From Tubiluchus corallicola (taxonomy: Eukaryota; Priapulida; Priapulimorpha; Priapulimorphida; Tubiluchidae), in NCBI GenBank assembly GCA_030141605.1, contig JAQGDQ010000017.1, forward strand, positions 1,088,001 to 1,152,000: a stretch of 64,000 nucleotides of DNA, read 5' to 3'. The first letter of the stretch is position 1, and each line of letters begins with the position of its first letter. The translations under genes and the position numbers were made by a program. The notes under the pieces were generated by a model that was given only the letters and a program-made list of their open reading frames with translations, ran no database searches and was not told where the DNA came from. Below, in pieces: positions 22,746 through 34,679 of this stretch.

Positions 22746-24036
22746 TAAAATCTAGATATAAGATTGCTACTAATACTACAAAACGGGCTTGTTGATTCTT
22801 AAGGAGTATAATCATACTAGTACCTTAAATTTAGGCACAAAGTCACAAATAATTAAACGAACAATACGTGAAAGGTTTCTCTTTTTCGCATGTTTAACTA
22901 ACGATGACGAATTTTGATGCCACACAATCTAGTAATTCCATTACGTCAGCAGCCGTAAAATTTTGCACAATTTTCAAATCCCAGAAACATAATTATAATT
23001 TTTATAGGTCTTCCACAAGATATAGTAAAATCCTAAAGCAATTCCTATTACCTACCTTTATTATGCTTTTGAGTTTCGACAGTGAACAAGCAAAACACAA
23101 AATAATAAGCTGCCTTTCTTGAAAATGAAAGATAGAAATCATTTCCAGTCCAAGCATTCAAATTAATAATGCATAGAGCTTAATTTACAATACTACAGTT
23201 TACTACAATACTACTAATAGTTACGCTTTACAAGGCTACACAATATTTTGCCCATGTGAGATGGTTAAATTTAACTGTTCAAAGCAATAATGAAAAAGCA
23301 GGAATGTTTTAAGCAATAAGGTGCATGCTTCCCTTAAGAAAGCTAAGCATTACCATATGAGAAGTCAAGACGGATGCTATTTGTTATTTATAGCAATAAA
23401 AGTAATTCTACTACATGTTAAATTATCTGATGAAAGAATAAATGAATCAAATAAATAAATGGTAAACAGTAAGCAAGGAATGTAAGCAAAAGGTCACCAT
23501 ATTAACTGCTGATTAGAAAAACAGATGTGGGCAATCAAAAAGGACGTATTCATCTAACATGCACTTCCATACAATTAACTATTAACGTCGGCCATTCAGC
23601 TTTTATACACTCAACTTAGGTCACATGACTTAGACTGGCTTTTTATAGAATACACAAAATATTAATGCAAATACAAGGTAAATCATTGAAAGGAATCAAA
23701 ATTTGGCCGACATTACCCCTATTTTCAATTTCGCAGCTTCTCTTAATGGCTCTAGCTTTCGGGAACTGGCCGTTCAACAAACCTGTTCCAAAGATCAACT
23801 GCACTTACAACTTCTCCTCCTTATGATGTCGTGGACATTCATAAAAACAAAAGCCTCTTATTCTACCTGCTTATTCTGTCTTAAACGTTACGTCTCTGAA
23901 ACACACTGTCGGCAGCTTGTTTCCCTTTGTCAAAAGTGTCCTTTAATTACGAAATCACCAACAGATACCTGCACACGATTTCTCTCTCTACCTTCTCTTT
24001 TTTCTTCTGTTTTCGCGGCTGTTGTATAGAGTGAGT
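22746..24036. other. No recognised gene
   Basis: AT-rich. The 108-residue frame at 23703-24029 (+) has no family match I can make. Nothing else is recognised. Confidence 0.45.
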
Positions 24037-24039
24037 TAT

Positions 24040-24674
24040 ACAGGATGATTTTTCATATACTACCCCATTTTCAAGTACGGTAAAAAGTATAGATTTTAAC
24101 AAAAATAATACTGCAAAAGCGTTTCTCATAATTAAATAATAGATTAAAATCTTAATTAACGGCGGGCGAGCGCAAACAGTGAACATCACAAACGAACATA
24201 ATTTTCAACAGCAAAAATATTCCACAAGCATGTTGCGGGAAGCGTGTTGTGTCTGAGAAAGCGAAAATTTAAGTACAGTACTACTAAGCAATTCAGTGTT
24301 TTGTAATAAAACTCGGCAAGTTTTAAAATTAAAATCAAATTAAGATTAAAATTCAAATTTACAGCTTTGTTGACGCATGAGCTGTCGAACGTGTGTAGTT
24401 CGCCACAAACTAACACATCAGAACAAACAGGTACAGAACCTATTTTTTGCGCAATGCCTTAGCAAAATTCAGGCGCTTAGCACCCGCCTAACTAGCAAAT
24501 GACTAAATGCATGTAACAGCGAACAACTAGAGAAGCGAATGTGAAATTGCGTTTGGGAGGTAATAATTATTTTACGTAAGTCGGCATTTTTGAAAAAATA
24601 GTATGTTTCCTTTCAATATTTTAAAGAATAGGTTGTCTTGACCTACAGTTTAACATTGGATCCAGTTTTGCTTT
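24040..24674 (+). mobile_element. Dispersed repeat family R1, copy 2 (near full length)
   Basis: Begins CAGGATGATTTTTCATATAC and ends near ACATTGGATCCAGTTTTGC. It carries all R1 landmarks, including TTAATTAACGGCGGGC, GTACAGTACTACTAAG and GCATGAGCTGTCGAA. About 635 bp, non-coding, and more diverged from copies 3 and 4 than they are from each other. Confidence 0.88.
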
Positions 24675-25112
24675 ACTGTAATATTGTATGACTAAACATT
24701 AAACAGACGTCCATAGCTATAAATTTAAAAATGACAGTTAGCGCCCACTTAAAAAAAGACATGGTGTTTATTCAGACACAACACCAGCAAATCTGCTATA
24801 AATTTAATATGCATAGAAATACTGTAAAAATAAGATTGTGACTGTTTTGCTACTATACTGCAGCTGCAGCTTCTTTATGATACTGTAGAACAGTACCATA
24901 GCTATGTACCTTAATTGCTACCATCATACATAGATATAATTATGATGTTGCACATAATTATGTGTGGTGAAGCGTCATCTGACATCACAGAATTGCTTCA
25001 AACAGTATGTGCATTCATGAGTATAAACTATTAGTTGAAAGATTTCATTGTAGTTGTTCCATACCATGAAGCCTCCACTACATGACAACAATTAACAATC
25101 TACTCAATAAGC

Positions 25113-25420
25113 CAATAAGCCTTTTCACAGTTCCAACGAGTGATGATGATCGTGAAAAGGTCAAAGGTTAAGTGTACCAGACAATGCATTCATGTAAACT
25201 TGACAACGCCTTGCAGTCCATGGTATTGTAATAGTAACAGTTTTAACAGCCTTACCTAGTTCATTTTTTTCTTGCCCCCAAGCAAGATCCTGCTATGCAC
25301 AGACTAATGCATAATTAAGTGAAGTCCTCGTAAAACAACAGAAGTTACTGAACTGATGCAGCAGAGGGCCTTGCTTTATCTGCACATCATGCGACGGTTG
25401 TAGCTAAACTGCATTGCTGA
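25113..25420 (+). mobile_element. MITE family R2, copy 1, right end missing
   Basis: Starts with CAATAAGCCTTTTCACAG and matches the copy at 56110 through GATCGTGAAAAGGTCAAAGG, ACTTGACAAC and GTTGTAGCTAAACTGCAT-like words. Homology stops at about 25420, before the subterminal and terminal inverted repeats. The starting octamer is doubled (CAATAAGC at 25105 and 25113). Confidence 0.85.
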
Positions 25421-27100
25421 TTATGTAATGAAAATAAGGTAAAAACGACAAAAAACACTGGAAACTCGGCTAGTTAACCCAGAAAATGTGACATAATAAT
25501 TAGTTTTTAAGGTAAAGCTCAAATTTGTAAGTTGAGTTCCCGGTACTAACTACATGCTTGTAGAACTGCATGCTTGTCTGAAACTCAACAAATACCTGTA
25601 ATTTTGTTGCCTACAGTTATGTACAGCACTTACTCATTTTGGGGGTACAATCGTGTGGATTAAGTTACGTAAGCATTTCAAATTTGCTGCTAACTGATCA
25701 GATGACTATTCTTACATAGACACAATTAAGCACAAAGATTTAGTCAGCTAGAATAGCGACACTGCTGAATGAACGGCAAAAGCTTTGTTATGCATGCTTT
25801 GGTGCAATCCATTAGCTTGCGCCATTTTTTTTCAAATATGCCCGCAGGGAGGTTTCATTTGGCTGGAGATGCGAATGATTGGAACTTCCTTTAAATTTTT
25901 AAGCAAGAATTCTTATACGCGTCTATTGCGCTGTAATTTCGGCATTTGTAATTATATATCAAACTACAATGAATGTTGTTTGAGTGTTGGCTTTTCCTTT
26001 AATGACCATAAGACAAACATTTTAAACTCAGGAAATTCTACTTGCCATAAATTGGTGATCACACACAAATACATCCAAATTTTACACAGACACGTCACTT
26101 GAAGCGAATAGTAGACAAAAAGAAATCCGGACAGATCACAGAACACAACTACACCTATATGACCACCAACATTTGACGAGGAACACAAAAACTAGCCATA
26201 TGGATGCACAGGCAGCAGCACAAAATGCACACGCAGCACACACATTTCAAGGAAGCTGACAATGAAGGCTTCATCTCTTACAGGAAGAAGCCAGCATCTT
26301 CGCTGTATATGACCAAGTCTATCAGCAGTGCGCTGATCAATACAAGAAACGAGTCTTCACCGCTGTGCATCCGTCCATCGTTAATCATGTGCATTCCCCA
26401 CGTCCCCAATCATACAGTGCCGAGTGCGCCACCGAGGCGCGATAACGAGACCGAGGGAGAGTTATGTACACAAGCGGAGAAAGCCTGCATTCTCCATTCA
26501 CTGTCAGTTATTAGGGCAAATAGTAGCCAATCGTACGGCAGGAAAGAGTTAAGTAAACAGACGGAATAATTGCTGCAGACAAATAAGCTGGTACCGAATC
26601 GACATGCGATGTTTCATCAAGATTATAAATCATTTTCAGCGACAGAGGAAATTATGTATACTGTAAAAGCCTAAAAGCGATTTATGACATGCCGTTAAAC
26701 ACGATGCGATTCTACCTTCGAAATAACAATTCCAGAATAACCCACAAAATTCATGTCACATTATACGCATTGAATACAATCACAATTGCAAAATATCATT
26801 TAAATGTGCCGCAGAAATGTCTCCAAAGCAGGAAATGCCTATTAAGCAGAAATAAAACTAGAGAAGGCAACTTTAAACTAATGCTAGAAAAACAAAACAG
26901 ATTAAATAGAAGGCCCCAAGAATCAAACAAAGGCCCTAAGACGAGGACGTAGCTACACCCACTAGCCACGATTAGACAAAATCATTACTTTTAAAGTTTT
27001 AACTCATAAAAAATAGAAGTTTTGTTTTACTGATCATGGAAGACAGTTTTCTTGTACAGTATGATGTATCTACGTTGTACAATTTTCAAATATGGTTTGC
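25421..27100. other. No recognised gene; G+C-richer patch 26200-26560
   Basis: The patch contains a 121-residue + strand frame (26204-26569) rich in Ser, His and Lys with no recognised domain. It probably stays open because G+C is locally higher. No splice sites or transposon ends were convincing. Confidence 0.35.
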
Positions 27101-27602
27101 TTAAAAAACGTGAATTTTGAAAATTGAAATATCATCCAACTTCAAGTATGGCATAGGAAGCCAACAGGTATGCACATACAATTTTAGACTTGGGGAATTT
27201 TCATGTTACAACGCATTTGAAATTAGTGATTCTATAACATGACCTTTGAACATCAACCAAGGTGATACGTGACATCTCCACTGGAACTCCCAACATGGCT
27301 TCCCATGTGCAGATACATGTGTAATTTCAAAGGACACTTATTTGAAAAAGTCACCTGAATCATCTAGCGGAATCACTTACGGATCGACTGGCCCAAAATA
27401 CAATTACTGAGCGTTCATAGTCTTCCCATTCATGGAATTTTTGAGGTGATCTTTTACGAAGTTGTTTACGCATCACCTGTCACCGAAATCATACCTTTTT
27501 GAAGAAAAATATAAATTTTAACCTTGTAGGCTTGAGCTCTCGAGGGAGATGATATTCATTAACAAAAACACAGACACACAAACATACAGACAGACATAAA
27601 TT
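27100..27602 (+). mobile_element. Possible retroelement 3' region
   Basis: Ends in a run of ACACAGACACACAAACATAC followed by AGACAGACAT. Such CAGA-type tails follow LINE/SINE 3' ends in many invertebrates. The body is moderately G+C and non-coding. No second copy is in the window, so this is weak. Confidence 0.3.
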
Positions 27603-28033
27603 AGGAAGATTATTTATAAAGCTTGGCTCTCCAGGGGCACTAAGTCAACTGTAACAAGTGACAGAATAACAGTTTAGTAGAACAGTGCACGGTAGCTAAT
27701 AGCTAACAAGGTAAACATATTCAGTAATCATTCTCCATATTTAACAGTAAAACAGCTATAGGTAATTAACGTAAGGCAGAAAGTATCAAAAAATTTCATA
27801 CTAAAAAGGCACGCTGCCATTGCAATAACATGAAAAAATGACGAAATCAAAGTTTGTTTTTTGTTTCAGAAACCATCCTCAAAAAATCACCTTCTTGAAG
27901 ACAATAACTTTAAACAAAAACCACGAGGACTTGAGCAAAATGATCAGTGATCACCGAAGCGAAAGTTGCCAAAATAGTGGATAATTCTGAAGACATGCAC
28001 CAATAGAATGCTTAACTACAGGCTAATTCAAAT

Positions 28034-28035
<2 letters not shown>
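27603..28035. other. No recognised gene
   Basis: Unique AT-rich DNA. Confidence 0.5.

Positions 28036-28084
<49 letters not shown>
28036..28084 (+). repeat. (CA)n microsatellite
   Basis: About 24 uninterrupted CA units. Confidence 0.98.
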
Positions 28085-28085
<1 letters not shown>

Positions 28086-29033
28086 CATAAATAGCAGTCA
28101 GAGTACACAAGTTAGAGAGGCAACCGTCCAATAGGCATTACCAGTAATGTTAATAATGGATCGGAAACTGATTATTTAGCTTTAATTTAATAGGCAAATA
28201 GTGAGCGTGTGTACTATTAGAGAAGGGTACGTAAGGTGAGTAGACAGCAGTCGCTCAACGACATGTGATGCAATGAAAGAAAACGACTATTTGAAGAAAA
28301 AAGTGCCACATGTCGGTACTGTAAAATGAAATAAAAAACCAATTTTAGGCACTTTTTGTTTTTTTAAACGATCACATTCCTGTTGATTATGAGGATTCAG
28401 AGAGACACTCCAATAATGACATTAGTCATTTAGATTAATCTAAATCATTAGAAATGGCAGTGAGACTTTTGGCACCATAGGAAGTGAGAAGTGAATTCTG
28501 AACCAGTTAGACTTGGAAAGCATCAGTAAAGTAACGACCCTTGAGGTGACTTGATACAGACAAGCAAAAAACAAGCTAGAAAAAACAGAGCAAATGAATT
28601 AATTCCGTACGAGCTGGTCAGACGAAAAGCTTTGTCCGGAAAAATTAGCAATAAAAGTAAAACGAAAAAAGCAAAGAGCAAAAGTGCAGTTACAGTGCCT
28701 GTGATAGAAAGTAGTGACGATGTGGTTGGTGCAGACAGCCCTTCCCAGCCTTTAGCCATTAAGATGTAAAGCAAGGTAACTTGGGTAAGCCACAGCAAAC
28801 CACAAACTCAACAATTATCAAGCCAGAACCAGGAGTGTACATTTAGACAATAAAATAAAGAAGGGCAGAAAGACAGATCAACCAGATCGCTTAAAAGCAA
28901 AAACATGAAAACTTCTAATCAGTTCTAAGTGAGAAAGCGTGAACATGCATCCGCATAACAATAAAAAGCAAATGTTACTTAACTCGTAAAGACTTGTTTT
29001 TGTTTAAGACTTAAAAACCTGTCTAGGAATAAA
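28085..29033. other. No supported gene; basic short frame at 28551-28769
   Basis: The + strand frame encodes about 72 Lys/Arg-rich residues (QARKNRANELIPYELVRRK, then a KSKTKKAKSKS run). Its composition is plausible for a nuclear protein, but it starts at a non-ATG codon, has no clear splice sites and the opposite strand is open too. I do not count it as a gene. Confidence 0.3.
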
Positions 29034-29330
29034 TAAGGGTGAGCATTCGCTACCAGAAAACCAATTCAAATTCAGTTTTAAAGATTTTCGAATCACTAAT
29101 AAAAAGCAATCTCACAAAGGTCGTGCAAATTACTTGATTGTTTTGCAGTAAAAACCACTAATAATTTGTTTAAAAATTTGTGCACAAAAATCGCTACTAA
29201 AGTATGCTGATTGCATGATGTTTCAATCACTTTAATACTAAAGAACGTATGTATTGAAGTGCTGAATTATACGAACGCATAATTATAGGTTCGAATCGAA
29301 TTCGAACTAAAGAAACTTGTTCTCACCCTA
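29034..29330. mobile_element. hAT-type MITE, second copy of the family at 5709 (opposite orientation)
   Basis: Left end TAAGGGTGAGCATTCGCTA; inward from the right, TAGGGTGAGAACAAG. Flanks GGAATAAA and TCAATAAG agree at five of eight positions, consistent with a decayed 8-bp duplication. Internal matches to 5709-6091 include TTTACTGCAAAACAATC-like words and AACCACTAATAATTTG. It is 297 bp, shorter than the first copy. Confidence 0.82.
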
Positions 29331-29895
29331 TCAATAAGACACACCTCCATGTCAGGCATCGTCTATAGGTAGAAAATCTGTGCACCTCTTTTTACATGAC
29401 ACTCCTCCTTTTAACTATAGCTCACTTACTCAAGTAATAAATTTATTTAAGTGCGGTGGTACTTGTGAGAACATTGAAACTGATTTTAAGTACATATATA
29501 CCTGGGAATACATCAAACAGCAAACTTAAACATAAAAACAGGTTTTCCTTCGCAGCGGTGAGAGTAAAGTTAGTTTACATTATAGGCTCCTTACAGCATA
29601 ATCTATCGTAAAGTGGCTTTCATTTACGTTTATCTTCTCCGGGGGACCCTGTAAAATTAAATTAACTCAGCAGGCAACAGCAATGCATTGTGGCGTCTCA
29701 GAATGAACTGAAAGTTATATTAGCAGGAAGGAAAGATAATAAAATGTTTCTTGAAAATAAAAAATAATCTATTAAGTAAGAACCACTCTAGTATGAGCGA
29801 TCTAACATTGAAAATGCTGAATTTGGTTGGCCAGTTACAACGGATAACTTTTGGACAGACTATCTAGGAACCAATGACCTTGACCAATGAGGAAT
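29331..29895. other. No recognised gene
   Basis: Unique DNA. I see no exon or element ends. Confidence 0.45.
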
Positions 29896-29898
29896 GAA

Positions 29899-29967
29899 CT
29901 GGCTTATTGGTCTCGGGCGTATGCGAGCAGACAGTCCCTGGTTCAAATCCCGGGTTTGTAACATCAT
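29899..29967 (+). mobile_element. tRNA-derived SINE head
   Basis: TGGCTTATTGGTCTCGGG (A-box region) and TGGTTCAAATCCCGGG (strong B box) at tRNA-like spacing. The ends do not form an acceptor stem, so it is a pol III promoter relic rather than a tRNA gene. Confidence 0.6.
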
Positions 29968-30945
29968 TTCTTGCAGCATTTTCAAAAAAAACAGTTAATG
30001 TATCTTCACACACACTCCGTGGAGAACACAGCAGCATTACCACGAAAAGATAAATGCCGCAAATAAAATTACTGCAGTCATCAAAATCTCTTCTTTCTGC
30101 AGATGAAACTGTGTTAAGTACACCACACCAACGTCGAAATTTAAGAGCACAATAGCAGAAACGAACATAAATCTTTAACGAACACTAAACACACACGCAC
30201 GCACGCACGCACGCACGCACATAAATCCTGGAATTCCAACTCCAAAGAGCAAAAGTTCAAGCACATGCAAAAAATACCATTTACGCCAATACTAGTCGCT
30301 CTGCAGGTATGACCGAGCCACAGTCCGGCCATTTAGTACGTGAACATAGAATGCCACAGGTGTTCAACAGAGAAATTATACACCACAGCTACACCTGTGG
30401 TTTACAGCTGCTGCACCCAAGTTACATAATAAATCGACGAAGTCACAATAGAACTTAAAGACATGAATAAATCACAATGACATTTTCTATTATATAGTTC
30501 TGAACACACTGACTACTATTCCTAGCTGCTAATCATACATATGTACGGGTGTTTGGCGAGAGCCCAATGAATGTATGTGTACACGTGCACTGTATCGAAG
30601 TGTGATATTTTTCTTAAAACAAAAAAATAGCAGTTCAGTTTCTTAAAACAGCAGTTATTTGACTGCAAAAAGTACCGCAAAACATAAAACATATCAGCTT
30701 TAAAAGCTAAAGCCACAAATCATTGACTATTTCTGTTGTTTCGGTTAGTCAATGCATACAGATTACAAAAACTGAAGCATAAATTCAGTGTGATACACAA
30801 TATGATGAGATTTTACTGCTGGCAACCGAAAATTATTTAAAAAAACGGTTATGTCATGTGGATTTTAGCAAATTTTTACTTTTTAACAGACACTTGTAAG
30901 CAGCTATTCTAGTTCTTTGTGTTTTTTTACAGTAATCTTCTACTT
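29968..30945. other. No supported gene; (CACG)n at 30190-30220
   Basis: A short (CACG)n microsatellite lies at 30190-30220. A good acceptor-like tract TCTTCTTTCTGCAG ends at 30102, but only 16 codons follow before a stop. Otherwise AT-rich and featureless. Confidence 0.4.
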
Positions 30946-30949
30946 ATAT

Positions 30950-31077
30950 TATTATCATCACTTTGTTTTAATTTGCACTGTTTTTGTAGTAGTCCTCTAT
31001 TAGTTAATTTAAATTTTCAACTGCCTTGTCATTCGCACATTACACTTTGAAGATTACAAAATAAATGAATAAATAAA
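30950..31077 (+). mobile_element. Probable LINE or SINE 3' tail
   Basis: Ends in TTACAAAATAAATGAATAAA followed by TAAA, like the tails at 22710 and 35615. No coding part. It directly adjoins the - strand SINE at 31207-31080. Confidence 0.35.
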
Positions 31078-31079
31078 GC

Positions 31080-31207
31080 CAAATACTGAGTAGCTCCACT
31101 CCCGTTCGAGTAGCAAATGTCGAAAACCCCGGCAGAAATGGGATTTGAACATGGAACATCTGGATCCGCAGCCCAATGCCGCAATCATAACCACTAGGCC
31201 ACCACGT
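31080..31207 (-). mobile_element. tRNA-derived SINE
   Basis: On the - strand, ACGTGGTGGCCTAGTGGTTA is a near-consensus A-box region and TGTTCAAATCCCA a B box. The sequence then continues into TTCTGCCGGGGTTTTCGAC. It is related to the copy at 21000-21182. No acceptor pairing was found. Confidence 0.72.
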
Positions 31208-31373
31208 TTTCCATTTTATAAAAACGACTGCAAAATTTTCTGAGAATCAAGATAGTTATGACAAAAAAGTCTTTCCCTGGCATACGACACGATGAAAGGT
31301 GATTTGCAAAATATCAACATAACACTCATATTTGCATGGGCAATTTTTTCCCATTACATTCCTTTTTCTTTGA

Positions 31374-32090
31374 GTCCCGTTCTTTTATAAGTGTCTGGAT
31401 AGTCTGCGAGATGGTTGTGCACAGGAGACTATTAGAGAGAGTAAAGTGATAGTTAAAAACTCAGTGATGGCTGGCGATAAATCAAAAAGAGTTGCTTACT
31501 GTAAATTTAACCGGAGTTCGGAAAAACCTGAAATACTATGTTCTATCCCAGAGTGTCACAGAATCGCATACTCTAGATTGAGACTTCAGTCCCACGATCT
31601 AAAGGTGGAAACAGGCAGATGGGTCGGTGAGGCGCGACAGGATCGACGGTGCAGATGAGGAGAAATGCAAACTGAAAAACATGTGATCTCGGCTTGTACA
31701 TTCACACGTGATATAAGACTTTCTTATCCTAGGGCGAATTTTGACACGTTGTCAGATTTTTTCAGCAATTAAAATTGCTTTGCTATTTGTTTTAAAACTT
31801 CAGAGCATTTCAAATAAGTTACAGTGATAGTCAGTGATGTAATGTTAATTTAGCCGATAGTAATGAATTATGGATATCCTTACTTATATGTTTTATAATT
31901 TTGTGTTTAGAGGTAATTTTTTCTTGATGTAATGTAATCTAAAGACTGTAGCACTACTGAAATGTTTCCTAATTATCTGTGATCACATTGGAAAGTACGT
32001 AAATGCCGCATGTTGTACCTTTTCAGTCAATAAACTACTACTACCACTACCACTACCACTACCACTACCACTACCACTACTACTACTACA
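31374..32090 (+). mobile_element. LINE 3' end with reverse-transcriptase ORF C-terminal remnant
   Basis: An open frame from 31374 is broken by a TGA at 31656-31658 and continues in the same frame to a TAA at 31770. It reads as the C-terminal region of a non-LTR retrotransposon ORF2: RIAYSRLRLQSH, KVETGRW, RQDRRCR, then after the stop GEMQTEKHVISAC and DTLSDFFS. The RxR-LxxH, VETGRW and C-x-E-EHxxxxC pattern is typical of the post-RT region of such elements. The 3' UTR runs to AATAAA at about 32029 and a (CTACCA)n tail at 32034-32090. The copy is 5'-truncated and dead. A 3' end that seeds a microsatellite is characteristic of the class. Confidence 0.82.
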
Positions 32091-32980
32091 CTGTTTTTTT
32101 AAAAACGTAAAAGTGATACATATTGAATCATTCCGCTGCTGTATCTCACAGTCAAGCGAAGAAAACAAAGACGCTAAAAACATGATGCAAAGGAAGATAG
32201 TTGGAAAATTTATCGACTCAATCTCACATTGGGAAATAAACGGAACAGTATCATTTACACACCAAATTGCCCGGCAATGGGGATTAGATTCCTTAGAGAA
32301 TAGGAAATCGAGAGAATTCAGCTTCGTCAAAAGAGACTGCATGACAATAATGCACACTCCGACCACATTGACATCAATCGCAGAATGAGAATATGGCTCA
32401 TCGTGCACTCTCATCACATTCAAGAAATTTGAAATGATAAAGGAGCCCGACTGAATTTGCATTTAACAGTCATCCCTCTGAGAATTTTAAGCAGCCGCTG
32501 TCGAAAATCAAAAGGATGGCTGACACACAGGCACACTTGCATTCAGCGGCTAAGTTTAGCAGCTATGCAAACTCTAAAAGCCCTCAGCCATACAATGAGA
32601 TACTGCATGCAGACAAGCATTCATATATGCAGCAAATGGAAACGGCTCACAATTCACACGCCGGGCATAAACGTCAGCCTAAACTGTTAATCAAGCTTTT
32701 GATGTGACGTCGGCAAACGTGTTACGGCAAAAGTTGTTAGCACCCGAGGGAATTCTCCCCACTGATACACTAACGCAATATTATATAATGTCTCACACTT
32801 CTATGCAACAGCTTCAGCAGTCAGAATTTTATGCCGTACGTTTTGCAAGACAAAATATGTTTCAGAGAACTACCAGCATCAGGAACACTGTTTGTATCAT
32901 GTTGACTGGTAATGGTGAGGTCAATTTAATTTGCAGAAAAGGGATTTTTATCGGATTTCAAATTATTCCCAAAATGTAAA
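32091..32980 (+). other. G+C-richer unique block with overlapping open frames
   Basis: Four overlapping + strand frames (32113-32388, 32457-32690, 32516-32707, 32704-32979) are open in different phases, which argues for locally low stop density rather than one gene. The block contains TTTGCATTTAAC, AGCTATGCAAAC and GTGACGTC words. No family is recognised. It could be regulatory or an uncharacterised exon-rich piece. Confidence 0.25.
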
Positions 32981-33893
32981 TATACCACTATTAATGCTTT
33001 CCCCTAAAAACAAAGGGAAGATAAATTTGAAATTTTTTGACAACTGTCGCAATTTGTTTCTTTTTTGTTTTGTTATTGACTCGCTTGTGAGGAATATAAC
33101 TATTGAACTAGCTTATCTGACTGCTTTATGATGCAAATGTGAAGAAAATGTGCAAATTCTGTAATTGTGACCGCAATATAGCAACTTTAGCCCTTTTCAT
33201 ATCTATGGCTGGGGTTTCTCATCTTTCTTTGCTCGCCAAGAGTGTTTACAATCACTTTATTTGCCGGTGCATTACTCCTTTTGGATTTTAGTCCTTTAGA
33301 GGTGAAATCTGCAAAAGTTCTGACACCTGGCGGCAAGAAACTGTGGCAAGTATATGTACTTCAGGGTTCTCTTACCGTTTAACAGTAACATGCTGTTATT
33401 ATTACCACTTACTTTCAGCAATTCAGTTCAATATACTTATAAAGTATATCAAAAGATAATTTGTGGTGATTCTGTAATTTCAGAATTATATTTCGCGAGA
33501 ATAAAGACACTATATACCATCTACTATTTTAATTGTTACCTTTTCTGTCAAACGTGCTTAAAATTTCGCTTCTCCCAAACGCTGCTAATGCAATAAATTC
33601 TATTTGACTTACATTTAAACCAGTTTTAGCAGCTAAGATAAAGTTTTTTTGGAGTATATAACTATATCATTATCTCAAAATTAAATCAGCAACTTAAATT
33701 AAGCAGCCAATTGTACCAAAAACTGCCAACTAACCTTTAAAACTAGGATACTCACTTACTCATGCCTATTAAATAATATTTTCAGCACCGGCCAGCTAAA
33801 GAGTGACTTCAGCATTACCCACACATGTGAATAACACTTTACACTAGATAGCAGAAAAATTCTGCTTGTTGATGACATAATATTATCTCTTAG
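32981..33893. other. No recognised gene
   Basis: AT-rich. Nothing identified. Confidence 0.5.
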
Positions 33894-33901
33894 TATATAA
33901 G

Positions 33902-34671
33902 CACGGCCGGCTCTACCACTAGGCAAACTAGGCAGTTGCCTGGGCGTCAAATTTGGGGTGGCGCCAAATTCTGCAAGAATTTCTTTAATTTTTAAGTCTA
34001 GCATAAGTAATAACATACTGTATGTGTAATTGCTTAAGTGTACAACACCCTAATTAAATAAAACAAACTTATACTTGTCCCATTTTTCGTATCAAAATAA
34101 ACCTATAATCTTGAATCGAAGCCTTCAGGACAGTAATATAGGAAAGGAAAGGTAGAAAGGCTGGCAGACACTGAACAGCAAAAAGATTTGAGAAAGAGGC
34201 ATTTGCAGCCAGACCAGATGTATTTAAGAAGGAGGAGTCAGTGTCTCAAAAATTTCCTGATGAAAAAGCTGAATGAAATTCTAGCCAAAAGTATGTACAT
34301 GAAAAGTGTCCAGCAGAAATTGTAGAAATTTTGATTGCTCCCGAAGGCCCATATGAATTTCAAATGAAATCTGTATATAGGTAATTCACTGCAATTAATA
34401 AGTGTACTTTAATACATATGCTTAATGCACAAATATCACTATACTTGAATATATGCTACCAAAATTCAATTTTGTGGGTGGATTCAATTCATCATCATCA
34501 TCATCATCATGGCCATGAGGATTCAATTCAACTCACCTTTATTTTCTTAATAGCAGTTAAAATTCGACACGATTATTTTGACATTTCAATGCAGGGATGA
34601 GGCTGACAGGTGAGGAGGGGGCGCTAAAATAATTATTGACTAGACCATTCAACTATCAAGAACCAGCTCTG
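33902..34671. mobile_element. hAT-type element, 770 bp, perfect 8-bp target duplication
   Basis: Flanked by TATATAAG at 33894-33901 and 34672-34679. Left end CACGGCCGGCTCTACC; inward from the right, CAGAGCTGGTTCTTG. The left end continues with CTAGGCAAACTAGGCAG and GGGCGTCAAATTTGGGG, a common hAT terminus style. Inside are frame-broken, charged short frames at 34135-34380, perhaps transposase debris, and a (CAT)n tract at 34487-34510. Confidence 0.82.
34487..34510 (+). repeat. (CAT)n microsatellite inside the hAT element
   Basis: Eight CAT units, bracketed by two GGATTCAATTC words (34480 and about 34520). This may mark a small nested retroelement tail. Confidence 0.9.
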
Positions 34672-34679
34672 TATATAAG

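Noticed and set aside
26204-26569. 121-residue frame
   Set aside because: No recognised domain, no splice or promoter signals; stop density is locally low because of higher G+C.
29899-29967. Functional tRNA gene
   Set aside because: A and B boxes are present but the acceptor ends do not pair; better explained as a SINE head.
30088-30152. Strong acceptor-like tract before 16 open codons
   Set aside because: Too short to separate from chance; no companion exons seen.
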